A stretch of DNA of 50,585 nt from Clostridia bacterium (GTDB taxonomy: Bacteria > Bacillota > Clostridia > Oscillospirales > CAG-272): contig JAFTST010000022.1 of assembly GCA_017467165.1 (NCBI GenBank), forward strand, positions 1 through 50,585. Direction: 5' to 3'. The translations under genes were made by a program, and so were the position numbers. Under the pieces are notes generated by a model, which searched no databases, was not told the DNA's origin, and saw only the letters and a program-made list of their open reading frames with translations. Below, piece by piece: positions 42,600 through 50,259 of the stretch (position 1 is the stretch's first letter; every line of letters starts with the position of its first letter).

Positions 42600-43436
42600 A
42601 TGAGATATTCCAGAGTATACGTTGAAATAACCAATATATGCAACCGTAGCTGCTCCTTCTGTCACGGTACGAAAAGAGAGGCGCGGAGGATGACTGAGGG
42701 GGAGTTTTCGCATATTCTCTCCGAGCTTGAGGGGCTAACTGAATATATATATCTGCACGTTATGGGAGAGCCTCTGACGCACCCGGACCTTGTGAGATAT
42801 ATACAGCTGACAAGCTCACGCGGCTTCAAGGTAGCTATAACCACCAACGGTGTGCTTCTGCCCACCCGTGCGGAGGAATTGCTTTCATCGGGCGTCTATA
42901 AGGTAAATATATCTTTACACAGCTTCGAGGGGGATAACGAGGCGGATTTCATTCGTTATCTCGAGGGCTGCTTTGACTTCGCGGACAGGGCGTCGCAGGC
43001 GGGAATACTGACCGTCCTTCGCCTGTGGAACAGGGGCTCAGACTTCGGAAGAAACACGGATATACTCGGGCTGCTGAGGGAGCGTTTTCCCGACGGAGAG
43101 TGGTGCGAGGGGGCTCGCGGATACCGTATCGGGCACAGGCTGCATCTCGAATGGGGAGAGCGCTTTGGCTGGCCGGATGCCGACGGAGTGTGCCTCGGAG
43201 AGAGGGTATTCTGCTACGGCTTGTCCGACCACTTCGGTATACTCTCCGATGGCACGCTTATCCCCTGCTGTCTTGATGCGGACGGGGTTATCTCCCTCGG
43301 CAACGCATACACGGGCTCGGTGAGGGAAATATTGGACTCGAAAAGAGCGATGGCTATCCACGAGGGCTTTTCCCGCGGTAGCGCTGTCGAGCAGCTGTGC
43401 CAAAGATGCCCTTACGCCAGAAGATTTAAGGTATAG
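42600..43436 (+). CDS. Radical SAM/SPASM domain protein
   Basis: A 278-residue iron-sulfur enzyme. The radical SAM cluster motif CNRSCSFC gives Cys14, Cys18 and Cys21. MGEPLTHPD and ITTNGVLL are typical core motifs. The C-terminal SPASM-like part has CYG, IPCCLD and CQRCPY, enough Cys for one auxiliary cluster. Such proteins mature peptides or act on small molecules; no precursor peptide gene is visible next to it. GGAGAGG lies before the ATG. It is downstream of the tRNA-linked repeats, with no obvious promoter of its own, so read-through is possible. Confidence 0.85.
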   Translation: MRYSRVYVEITNICNRSCSFCHGTKREARRMTEGEFSHILSELEGLTEYIYLHVMGEPLTHPDLVRYIQLTSSRGFKVAITTNGVLLPTRAEELLSSGVYKVNISLHSFEGDNEADFIRYLEGCFDFADRASQAGILTVLRLWNRGSDFGRNTDILGLLRERFPDGEWCEGARGYRIGHRLHLEWGERFGWPDADGVCLGERVFCYGLSDHFGILSDGTLIPCCLDADGVISLGNAYTGSVREILDSKRAMAIHEGFSRGSAVEQLCQRCPYARRFKV

Positions 43437-43456
43437 AAAAGCTGTATATGTGTGAC

Positions 43457-43487
43457 GGGTGAGCCAAGGTCGGCTCACCCTGTTTTT
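43457..43487 (+). terminator. Terminator of radical SAM gene
   Basis: A perfect 9-bp stem GGGTGAGCC (43457-43465)/GGCTCACCC (43472-43480), then TGTTTTT. Confidence 0.85.
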
Positions 43488-43546
43488 ATTCCCGTGTGCT
43501 TTTGGTGCGGGGTGTTCAATTTTTCTTTCCTTTTTTCCGTTACCCT

Positions 43547-43575
43547 TTGACAAATAGTCGCTCGCGTGTTAGAAT
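43547..43575 (+). promoter_or_regulatory. Promoter of cca
   Basis: TTGACA (43547-43552), 17-bp spacer, TAGAAT (43570-43575). Confidence 0.75.
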
Positions 43576-43598
43576 ATAAGAAAAAAAGGAGGAGAGAA

Positions 43599-44801
43599 AT
43601 GAACACTCAGCCAATGAGCCTGCCGGACGGGGCGAAATATATACTTGAAAGATATCTGTCAGTCGGACACGATGCCTATATCGTCGGCGGAGCTGTCAGA
43701 AATCATCTTCTCGGACTCCCCATCTATGACTACGATATAACCACCTCCGCGACCCCCGAGGAAACCAAGGAGCTGTTTTCTCTTGACAGAATAGTTGACA
43801 CGGGTATCAGGCACGGCACGGTCACGCTGGTGCTTGATGACGGACAGTATGAGATAACCACCTTCCGCACGGACGGAGAATATCTCGACAACCGCCACCC
43901 GTCCTCGATATGCTTCTCGCGCTCGCTTGATGACGACCTTTCAAGGCGTGACTTCACAGTCAACGCTATGTGCTATAACGACGCGGTAGGATTCGTTGAC
44001 AGATTTTCTGGAATGGCGGACATCAGAGCGGGTCTTATCAGGGCTGTAGGTGAGCCTGCTGTCAGGTTTTCCGAGGATGCCCTGAGAATACTGAGAGCGC
44101 TCCGCTTCGCCTCGACTCTCGGCTTTCGGATAGAGAAGGAAACCGCCGCGGCTATCCTTGAAAAAAAGGAGCTTCTTTCCTCCGTGTCGCGCGAGAGAAT
44201 ATTCACCGAGTGGAGAAAAACACTCGAGGGATCGGGCTCTTATGATATACTGACATACTATAAGGTGGTAATTTCGGTTATTAGTCCCGAGCTCGAGGGA
44301 TTAGAGCTTCCACAGCGCGACAGATTTTCTTCAGCCGAGTGGTATATCCGCCAGCTCGGACTGTTTTTAGCCTCATCGGAGGACCCCGTGTCGAGCTTTG
44401 GCGCGGCTATGCGCTCGCTGAGAGCGGATAATTTCAGAATCAGACAGGGTGCCTCGGCTCTTTCTTGTCTGCTGTCGGAGCGGCTTGACAATACCGTGGG
44501 AATCAAGACGGCTATTTATCACTTTGGCACAGATGCTGTGCGCGACGCCATCTCGCTCGGCATACTGACGGACAGGCTGTCGGCGGAGAATATGAAGGCT
44601 CTTGACTCGGTTATTGACAGCGGCGAGCCAACCTCGCTTTCCGGGCTTGAGATAGACGGAAGGGGGCTAATTTCGCTCGGATTTGTCGGCGAGGAGGTCG
44701 GCAGGGCGCTTGACCGTTTGATGCTGGCGGTAATCCGTGGCGAGTGCCCGAATGAGAGAGAGGCTCTTGTAGAATATATATTGGGTGAGGCACTTCGGTA
44801 G
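43599..44801 (+). CDS. cca: CCA tRNA nucleotidyltransferase
   Basis: A 400-residue class II nucleotidyltransferase adding or repairing the tRNA 3'-CCA. ATG 43599 has AAGGAGGAG upstream. Motifs are VGGAVRNHLLG (about 28) with the DYD metal-binding pair in IYDYDITT (about 41), RRDFTVNAMCYN (about 113), ALRILRALRFAS (about 155) and ERIFTEWRKTL (about 198). The Asp usual after VR is Asn. There is no HD domain. Two tRNA genes lie 1.5 kb upstream. Confidence 0.93.
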   Translation: MNTQPMSLPDGAKYILERYLSVGHDAYIVGGAVRNHLLGLPIYDYDITTSATPEETKELFSLDRIVDTGIRHGTVTLVLDDGQYEITTFRTDGEYLDNRHPSSICFSRSLDDDLSRRDFTVNAMCYNDAVGFVDRFSGMADIRAGLIRAVGEPAVRFSEDALRILRALRFASTLGFRIEKETAAAILEKKELLSSVSRERIFTEWRKTLEGSGSYDILTYYKVVISVISPELEGLELPQRDRFSSAEWYIRQLGLFLASSEDPVSSFGAAMRSLRADNFRIRQGASALSCLLSERLDNTVGIKTAIYHFGTDAVRDAISLGILTDRLSAENMKALDSVIDSGEPTSLSGLEIDGRGLISLGFVGEEVGRALDRLMLAVIRGECPNEREALVEYILGEALR

Positions 44802-44835
44802 CTTTAACAGAATAGAGTCCCCGGCATAGAATAAT

Positions 44836-44869
44836 ATTGGGATTGGTATTTCCGATTCTAATCTTTTTT
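44836..44869 (+). terminator. Terminator of cca
   Basis: An 11-bp stem with three wobble pairs (44836-44846 with 44852-44862) and loop TATTT, then CTTTTTT. It ends only 14 bp before the next gene's ATG. Confidence 0.7.
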
Positions 44870-44882
44870 CGTGGCACTCTCT

Positions 44883-45575
44883 ATGAAAAGATACGATATA
44901 TTTCTCGGGGACGGGAGCTACTCGGTATATCCCGCAGGCTTTGACCCTCGGGCAGAAAAGAGGCAGATGCCGGGGACGGTGGGCATATATATCACCCCCG
45001 CGGGCTCTTCTGACCTTGCTGTGAGTGTGAGCGCCCGCGAGGGCAGGGCAGTCGAGGTGTGGGAGCTTCGGGCGGTGCTTTCATATTTTCTCGGAAGGGT
45101 GAGAGCTTATCCAAAAACCGAGCTCGAGGTCGGGCTGTCCGACAGGAGCTTCAATGTTGGAATTTTCGACACGCCCCAGGGATACGCGCCTGTCGATACC
45201 GAAAAATGCAAATTATTGGTTACAAGTGACGTCAGCCTTCCAGACGGCGTCGAAAGGAGGGTTCACACAGCCCACGTTGGCGGCGGATGCCGCATTCTGC
45301 CAATAGATTCGTGCGAGAGCTTCGACCGTGAGCTTCTTCGCACGCTTTTGGTTCTTCGGGGGCACAGTGACGTCAGGACGGCCTTCGGGCTGTGCGGCGG
45401 AGAGCTTATTCTGAGAGAACAAGACAGGCTCACTCCATATATGCTCTCGGCGGCATACGCTCTTTTCGAGGGCGTGCCTGCGCTTTCCTGTCGGGGCGTC
45501 TCCTATCCTCTGATTGATGCGGGCGAGGGGCTTCTCGTTCTTTTTCCCTGCCGTCACACCGAGGTTGAAATTTAG
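44883..45575 (+). CDS. Conserved-looking protein of unknown function
   Basis: A 230-residue protein without signal peptide or membrane helix. ATG 44883 is chosen; GTG 44871 is also possible, and neither has a Shine-Dalgarno. The pattern is alternating beta and alpha, with features such as RRVHTAHVGGGCRILPID (about 121-138) and LTPYMLSAAYALFEG (about 186-200). I do not recognise the family; a remote resemblance to diaminopimelate-epimerase-like folds is only a guess. It begins right after the cca terminator with no visible promoter, so expression may depend on read-through. Confidence 0.6.
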   Translation: MKRYDIFLGDGSYSVYPAGFDPRAEKRQMPGTVGIYITPAGSSDLAVSVSAREGRAVEVWELRAVLSYFLGRVRAYPKTELEVGLSDRSFNVGIFDTPQGYAPVDTEKCKLLVTSDVSLPDGVERRVHTAHVGGGCRILPIDSCESFDRELLRTLLVLRGHSDVRTAFGLCGGELILREQDRLTPYMLSAAYALFEGVPALSCRGVSYPLIDAGEGLLVLFPCRHTEVEI

Positions 45576-45600
45576 ATAATCAGGCGGATAGTCACACCCC

Positions 45601-45629
45601 TTGACTATTCGCCCTTTCTGTGTTAAAAT
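45601..45629 (+). promoter_or_regulatory. Promoter of rqcH, overlapping a hairpin
   Basis: TTGACT (45601-45606), 17-bp spacer, TAAAAT (45624-45629). The -35 lies in the right arm of an 11-bp hairpin (45583-45593 with 45603-45613) that may terminate the upstream gene. Confidence 0.65.
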
Positions 45630-45662
45630 ATTTTGAAAAACGAATCGCAAGGAGGGGTGACT

Positions 45663-47417
45663 GTGGCATTTGATGCTTGTATGATGCGCGCTTCGCTCGA
45701 GGAGCTTAGGGCGGGCTTCACCGATGCGAAAATAGATAAGGTGCTCCAGCCGCAGAATGACGAGATTGACCTTGTTATCCATAAGGACAGAAAAACGAGG
45801 CGGCTCGTCCTGAACGTCGGACCAAACGCCCCGAGACTTCAGCTATCGGATATTTCGAAGGAAAATCCTATCAAGTCACCTATGCTCTGTATGCTCCTCA
45901 GAAAATACTTTCTCGGCGCGAGAATAACAGGGATAGAGCAGGTAGACTTCGACAGAATTGCCCTGCTCAAGCTTTCCTGCTATGACGAAATGGGCTTTCC
46001 CGTAGAGAGAAAAATCGTGTGTGAGATTATGGGCAAGTACGCCAACCTTATCGTGCTTGACGGGGAGGATAAGATACTCACCGCTATGAAGATTATCGAC
46101 TTCGCCGCCAGCACGGTGAGGCAGGTGCTCCCGGGACTTAAGTACAGAGTTCCCGCCGCGCCAGACAAGCTCTCGCCTCTTGTTATTGACGAGGCGGCGT
46201 TCTTTGAGAAGCTATCCCTATTTGACCGCGAGAAAACGGGCGAAAAATTCATAACCTCCACCTTTTCGGGTATAGCCACGCAGATTGCCCACGAGCTCGT
46301 TTTCAGGGCTGCGGGGGATATTGATGTGCCGCTTGCCCATATAGACGGAGGGGAGCTCTACCGCGTTTTCCGCGAGTGGCAGAGGGTGCTTATCGAGCAC
46401 GACTATACGCCAACGCTCGCCAGAGATAAGAGTGGCAAGCCGATAGACTACTCCTATATGGACATAACCTACCTTGGCGACGGGGTGGAGTATCTGCGAT
46501 TTGACTCCATATCCTCGCTCCTTGACGCCTACTTCGCCGAAAAGGACAGGCGGGAGAGAATACACCAGCGCGCTCACGACCTTGTGACGCTGGTCAATAA
46601 CGCCATAGCCCGCACCGAAAGAAAGCTGGCGCTTCAGAGGGAGGCGCTTCTTGACAACGAGAGGGGCGAGGAGTACAAGAGAAGAGGCGACCTTATCACC
46701 GCCAATCTGTACAGGCTGAAAAGGGGAATGACCTCCTTCGTGACGGTGGACTACTACGACGAAAATGCTCCCGAGGTAACCGTCGAGCTCGACCCGAGGC
46801 TCACGCCCGCTCAGAACGCGCAGAGAATGTACAAGCTCTACAACAAGTGCAAGACGGCAAGAGAGGTGCTGACCGAGCAGATAGCTATATGGGAGGCTGA
46901 GCTTGACTATCTTGAGAGCGTCAGGGTCTTTCTTGATAGCGCACAGAGCGAGGATGACCTCGCGGAAATCCGCGACGAGCTGTACAGGTCGGGCTACGCC
47001 TCGCGTATGAAGGGATATAAGCCCCCTAAGACGCTGAAATCACAGCCGATGAGATTTTGTACCACCGACGGCAGAACGCTGCTTGTAGGCAGAAATAACC
47101 TGCAGAACGACCGTCTGACCTTCAAGGTCGCTGCCAAGGACGATATATGGTTTCACACCAAGGATATCCCCGGCTCGCACGTTATCCTCGTCACAGAGGG
47201 AAAGGAGCCTACCGACAGGGATTATACCGAGGCGGCTTCCGTGGCGGCGTACTATTCGAAGGCTACCTCCGACCTTGTGGCGGTGGACTACACACGGGTG
47301 AAAAATATAAAGAAGCCCCAGGGCTCAAAGCCGGGCTTCGTTACCTATAAAACCAATTATACCGCGTACGTTAAGCGTATGTCGGGCGAGGAGCTGAGAA
47401 AAAATGGCGATGGTTGA
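45663..47417 (+). CDS. rqcH: Ribosome quality control protein RqcH (NFACT family)
   Basis: A 584-residue protein. GTG 45663 is chosen for AAGGAGG 7 bases upstream. The NFACT-N domain starts FDACMMRASLEELRAG, with the conserved DR of VDFDRIALL (about 97-105) and CEIMGKYANLIVLD. A coiled-coil middle (about 290-430) and the NFACT-R domain, LLVGRNNLQNDRLTFK and WFHTKDIPGSHVIL (about 475-500), follow. RqcH binds stalled 50S-peptidyl-tRNA complexes and recruits tRNA-Ala to add alanine tails. The mnmM gene overlaps its end by 14 bp. Confidence 0.95.
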   Translation: MAFDACMMRASLEELRAGFTDAKIDKVLQPQNDEIDLVIHKDRKTRRLVLNVGPNAPRLQLSDISKENPIKSPMLCMLLRKYFLGARITGIEQVDFDRIALLKLSCYDEMGFPVERKIVCEIMGKYANLIVLDGEDKILTAMKIIDFAASTVRQVLPGLKYRVPAAPDKLSPLVIDEAAFFEKLSLFDREKTGEKFITSTFSGIATQIAHELVFRAAGDIDVPLAHIDGGELYRVFREWQRVLIEHDYTPTLARDKSGKPIDYSYMDITYLGDGVEYLRFDSISSLLDAYFAEKDRRERIHQRAHDLVTLVNNAIARTERKLALQREALLDNERGEEYKRRGDLITANLYRLKRGMTSFVTVDYYDENAPEVTVELDPRLTPAQNAQRMYKLYNKCKTAREVLTEQIAIWEAELDYLESVRVFLDSAQSEDDLAEIRDELYRSGYASRMKGYKPPKTLKSQPMRFCTTDGRTLLVGRNNLQNDRLTFKVAAKDDIWFHTKDIPGSHVILVTEGKEPTDRDYTEAASVAAYYSKATSDLVAVDYTRVKNIKKPQGSKPGFVTYKTNYTAYVKRMSGEELRKNGDG

Positions 47418-47988
47418 ATTAACAGAGCTTCATAAGTATTTCATATCAAGACACATCTCAGAGGGTGACACCGTGGTTGACTTCACTATGGGAAACGGCA
47501 ACGACACTCTCTATCTGTCACGGGCGGTCGGAGAAAGCGGCAGAGTCTTCGCCTTCGACGTGCAACAAGAGGCGCTCGTGTCAACCGAGGCTCATCTTGA
47601 AAAAGAGGGAGCTCCGAAGAACTATACGCTTATCTGCGCCTCTCACCACAGGGTGAGGGAGTTCGTCACAGAGCCCATAAGGGCGGGTATGTTCAACCTC
47701 GGATATCTGCCCCGCAGCGGAAGAAAGGCGGTCACGACGATGCGAGAGACAACCCTGCCCGCAGTCAAGGCGGCGCTTGAGCTGTTGGCACCCGACGGAG
47801 CCTTGATAGTCGCTATATACCCCGGGCACGAGGAGGGAAGACTCGAGGGCGAGATGCTGAGAGAATATTTTTCCACGCTCTCAAAATACAGATTCTGTCC
47901 CTCCGAGTTCAGAATTCTCAACTCTCCCGACTCGCCCTACTTCTTCCTCGTCGAGAAAAGCCCGAAGGCGAAATTCGGCGAGATATGA
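47404..47988 (+). CDS. mnmM: tRNA U34 methyltransferase MnmM (YtqB family)
   Basis: A 194-residue class I SAM methyltransferase. VVDFTMGNGNDTLYLSRAVG (about 24-43) is the SAM loop; FNLGYLPRSGRKAVTT (about 97-112) and IYPGHEEG (about 138) are hallmarks of YtqB/MnmM, which methylates nm5(s2)U34 of certain tRNAs. It overlaps rqcH by 14 bp, with GAGGAG 10 bases before ATG 47404; ATG 47410 is an alternative start. The coupling of two translation-quality genes is notable. Confidence 0.9.
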   Translation: MAMVELTELHKYFISRHISEGDTVVDFTMGNGNDTLYLSRAVGESGRVFAFDVQQEALVSTEAHLEKEGAPKNYTLICASHHRVREFVTEPIRAGMFNLGYLPRSGRKAVTTMRETTLPAVKAALELLAPDGALIVAIYPGHEEGRLEGEMLREYFSTLSKYRFCPSEFRILNSPDSPYFFLVEKSPKAKFGEI

Positions 47989-48008
47989 TTTCCAAATTCA
48001 TATCTGAC

Positions 48009-48036
48009 AAGCCTTCTTTTCGGGGAGGGCTTTTTC
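48009..48036 (+). terminator. Terminator of rqcH-mnmM
   Basis: AAGCCTTC (48009-48016) pairs with a GGAGGGCTT arm (one T-G pair) ending near 48032, then TTTTC. Confidence 0.7.
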
Positions 48037-48168
48037 TAACGGGTTTTTATTTTGAAATACTCTCCAAAAAAACGTTTTCTCCTCCGCGTTATCCGACAGA
48101 CAGTCAGTCTATGTATTTTTAATATCTCTTTCTTATCCTTGTATTATAATTGTTTTATCTGTATCTCA

Positions 48169-48268
48169 AATTGACACACCCCCTATTTATTCTGACACAC
48201 CGAAGCCGTCAGATTGACGACAAATTGCCTTATTTCTGACGAAAGCTATGCGCCAAATTGATTTTGAG
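48169..48268. repeat. Phased TGAC array, possible transposon-end remnant
   Basis: Five units with [T/C]TGAC or TGAT start at 48172, 48193, 48215, 48237 and 48259, spaced 21, 22, 22 and 22 bp. The first two share TGACACACC; the third and fourth share TGACGA. The spacing resembles transposase-binding repeats at ends of IS21-type and Tn7-like elements. It lies in the 410-bp gap between mnmM and the minus-strand membrane gene; the rest of that gap is AT-rich with an isolated TATAAT (48145-48150) and no gene. Confidence 0.45.
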
Positions 48269-48332
48269 CAATATTTCAGCCTCGGATGCGGCTCTCTTTG
48301 AATCGAGGGAAAAAAGGGGGTATAAGCACTGA

Positions 48333-48362
48333 AAAAGGAGCAACTTCGGTTGCTCCTTTTGG
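48333..48362 (-). terminator. Terminator of the minus-strand membrane gene
   Basis: A 12-bp perfect stem (48333-48344 with 48349-48360) closed by TTCG. On the minus strand the right arm ends in TTTTTC. It lies 36 bp beyond the stop at 48398. Confidence 0.8.
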
Positions 48363-48397
48363 TTTTGGCGATACGAAAGCTCTCGGGAGCTCGCGGA

Positions 48398-49093
48398 CTA
48401 AACTATTATCCTTCTCAGCCAGGCGAGAAGCACGTGCGAGATGAAAAGAAGCAGCGGACGGTAGAGTATATCGAGAATGATGCTGAAAATCTCCTCTGCG
48501 GTGAAGCTCGAGCCGAAGTCGGCTATGAATCCGATAACGTCGGCGTAGGGCATATTGAGCGCGAAGGCTATCGCCACTAAAATAAAGACTGTCCTGACTC
48601 CGATATCCGAAAAATCGAAAATCCCGTTGCCCGAGAGGGCGTGTGATACGCTCGCGGGAAGATTTGACTTGCCGTGCATCTTACCTATGACTAAAAGAGC
48701 TATGCCGAAAAGAGCTAGTGAAAATACGCCGAAGCTGAAGTATGAGCCGGAAAGCTCGGCAACCGAAAGAAGAAGCGAATCGACGCTGTCATATCCGGCG
48801 GAGAAGGCGCTCATATAGCCAAAGGGCAGAAAATACATAGCCCTGCCAAGCGAAATGATGGCTATCGAGCCGATGGCTCTGCCCGCGCCGCGACGGGAAT
48901 ATACAGCGAGCGCCACGAGCGCGACGAAGGGCGGCAGGATAAACTCGTAGGCAACCGACAGCTTGGCGGCGATATAGCCGAGGTTGGCGTCGCTCGAGGA
49001 GAAAAAGATATGATATGGAATATACTGTATAAGACTGACCGCGCATACGGCTATGAAAGCGAACAGGGTCAGGTGTTTTCTGATATTCTGCAT
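48398..49093 (-). CDS. Multi-pass membrane protein, unknown
   Basis: A 231-residue protein with about six hydrophobic helices (about 10-27, 45-65, 73-93, 113-137, 160-180, 205-225). No recognised motif; small polar loops include YHIFFSSSDANLG. GGAG lies 7 bases before the ATG. It has its own promoter and terminator and is divergent from the M14 peptidase gene. Role unknown. Confidence 0.7.
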   Translation of the reverse strand: MQNIRKHLTLFAFIAVCAVSLIQYIPYHIFFSSSDANLGYIAAKLSVAYEFILPPFVALVALAVYSRRGAGRAIGSIAIISLGRAMYFLPFGYMSAFSAGYDSVDSLLLSVAELSGSYFSFGVFSLALFGIALLVIGKMHGKSNLPASVSHALSGNGIFDFSDIGVRTVFILVAIAFALNMPYADVIGFIADFGSSFTAEEIFSIILDILYRPLLLFISHVLLAWLRRIIV

Positions 49094-49123
49094 CGGGCAC
49101 TCCGTTTGATGTTTGATATATCC

Positions 49124-49152
49124 ATTTTAGCACAGAAGGGGCGGCTTTTCAA
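49124..49152 (-). promoter_or_regulatory. Promoter of the minus-strand membrane gene
   Basis: On the minus strand: TTGAAA (49152-49147), 17-bp spacer, TAAAAT (49129-49124), with TG before the -10. Confidence 0.65.
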
Positions 49153-49169
49153 GACCGCGGAAAATAATT

Positions 49170-50075
49170 ATGTATTTTGATATTCTTTCAGGCACGCCGC
49201 TATTTGATTTCGCGGATAAGCGGGGCAGAGAAAAAATGCGCGAGTATATATTCAATACCTCGACAGGCGTCGAATATACAACTATCGGAAAATCTCTTTT
49301 GGGCGAGCCGATAGAGTGCTACAAAATAGGCAAGGGCAGGGGGCGTGTAGCGTTATTCGGGGCGCACCACGCCAAGGAGAGCATCACAGCGAACCTGCTG
49401 TACGCCTTTATATACGTTTTATCCTCGGACAGATACCACAGTCTTATGACACGCGGCACATCGAGGGAGCATTTTCTGAATCTGTTTTCCTTTTTCGTCA
49501 TTCCCTGCGTCAATCCCGACGGAATAGAGGTCAGGTCTACGGGAAGGCTGCACCCGCTTTTCGAGAAAAGATTAAGCGTGTCCGAGGGCGAGCTGTCGGC
49601 GTGGCAGTCAAACGGCAGGGGAGTGGACCTCAACCACAACTACGATGCGGGCTTTTCCGAGTACAAGAGGATTGAGAGGGAAAGAGATATCCGCCCGGGA
49701 GCGACACTCTATTCGGGCGAATATCCCGAGAGCGAGCCCGAGTCGCGCGCCTGCGCCGCATTCTCCCGCGCGGCGTCACCGATAGCTGTGGTCAGCCTTC
49801 ACAGTCAGGGGCGGGAAATCTACTTCTCGGGGGAGGGGGCTGTGGCGGCGGCTCACAGACTTTCCGAGCTGTCGGGGTACAGAGTGACGGAGCCCTCGGG
49901 AACGGCGAAATACGGCGGACTCTGTGACTATACGGGTGGTGTTCTCGGTATTCCGTCCTTCACACTCGAGGTCGGCGAGGGAAAGAATCCTCTCTCTCTG
50001 CGCGAGCTTCCCGGGATACTCTCTGATGTAGGAAGGGGACTGTATCTTCTGCCCTCATTCATATCTAATTGTTAA
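49170..50075 (+). CDS. M14 family zinc carboxypeptidase
   Basis: A 301-residue metallopeptidase. Zinc ligands are His and Glu in GAHHAKES (about 65-72) and His in SLHSQGREIYF (about 210-220). NPDG (about 115), GRGVDLNHNY (about 150) and the general-base Glu in FTLEVGEG (about 269) complete the site. The sequence is closest to gamma-D-glutamyl-meso-diaminopimelate peptidases that trim cell-wall peptides. No signal peptide, so it may act on cytosolic muropeptides. The ATG at 49170 has only a weak ribosome binding site, and no clear promoter is visible. Confidence 0.87.
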   Translation: MYFDILSGTPLFDFADKRGREKMREYIFNTSTGVEYTTIGKSLLGEPIECYKIGKGRGRVALFGAHHAKESITANLLYAFIYVLSSDRYHSLMTRGTSREHFLNLFSFFVIPCVNPDGIEVRSTGRLHPLFEKRLSVSEGELSAWQSNGRGVDLNHNYDAGFSEYKRIERERDIRPGATLYSGEYPESEPESRACAAFSRAASPIAVVSLHSQGREIYFSGEGAVAAAHRLSELSGYRVTEPSGTAKYGGLCDYTGGVLGIPSFTLEVGEGKNPLSLRELPGILSDVGRGLYLLPSFISNC

Positions 50076-50111
50076 CAAATTGTAAATATTTTTCTGACAC
50101 CGAAAAACAAC

Positions 50112-50140
50112 TTGACAAAGATTTACCCGTGTGTTAATAT
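50112..50140 (+). promoter_or_regulatory. Promoter of rpsB
   Basis: TTGACA (50112-50117), 17-bp spacer, TAATAT (50135-50140). Confidence 0.75.
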
Positions 50141-50172
50141 ATAACACGCGTGAAAACGCGAAATATATCTCA

Positions 50173-50228
50173 CATAGCGAGGTGGAGCTCTGCCGGTGCT
50201 CTATGAGTCGCAGGGCTGTGTCGCTATG
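50173..50228 (+). ncRNA. Structured rpsB leader, candidate autoregulatory element
   Basis: CATAGCGA (50173-50180) pairs perfectly with TCGCTATG (50221-50228), enclosing a GAGC/GCTC hairpin. It lies 32 bases before the rpsB ATG in a leader of about 113 bases. Ribosomal protein leaders often bind their own product; that role is inferred here. Confidence 0.5.
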
Positions 50229-50259
50229 GCGGAAAAACCAAACAAGGAGGAACATTAAA

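Noticed and set aside
42114..42713. 199-codon minus-strand frame across the tRNA-linked repeats
   Set aside because: It runs through tRNA-Tyr, two terminators and the start of the radical SAM gene; its internal repeat is explained by the duplicated non-coding element.
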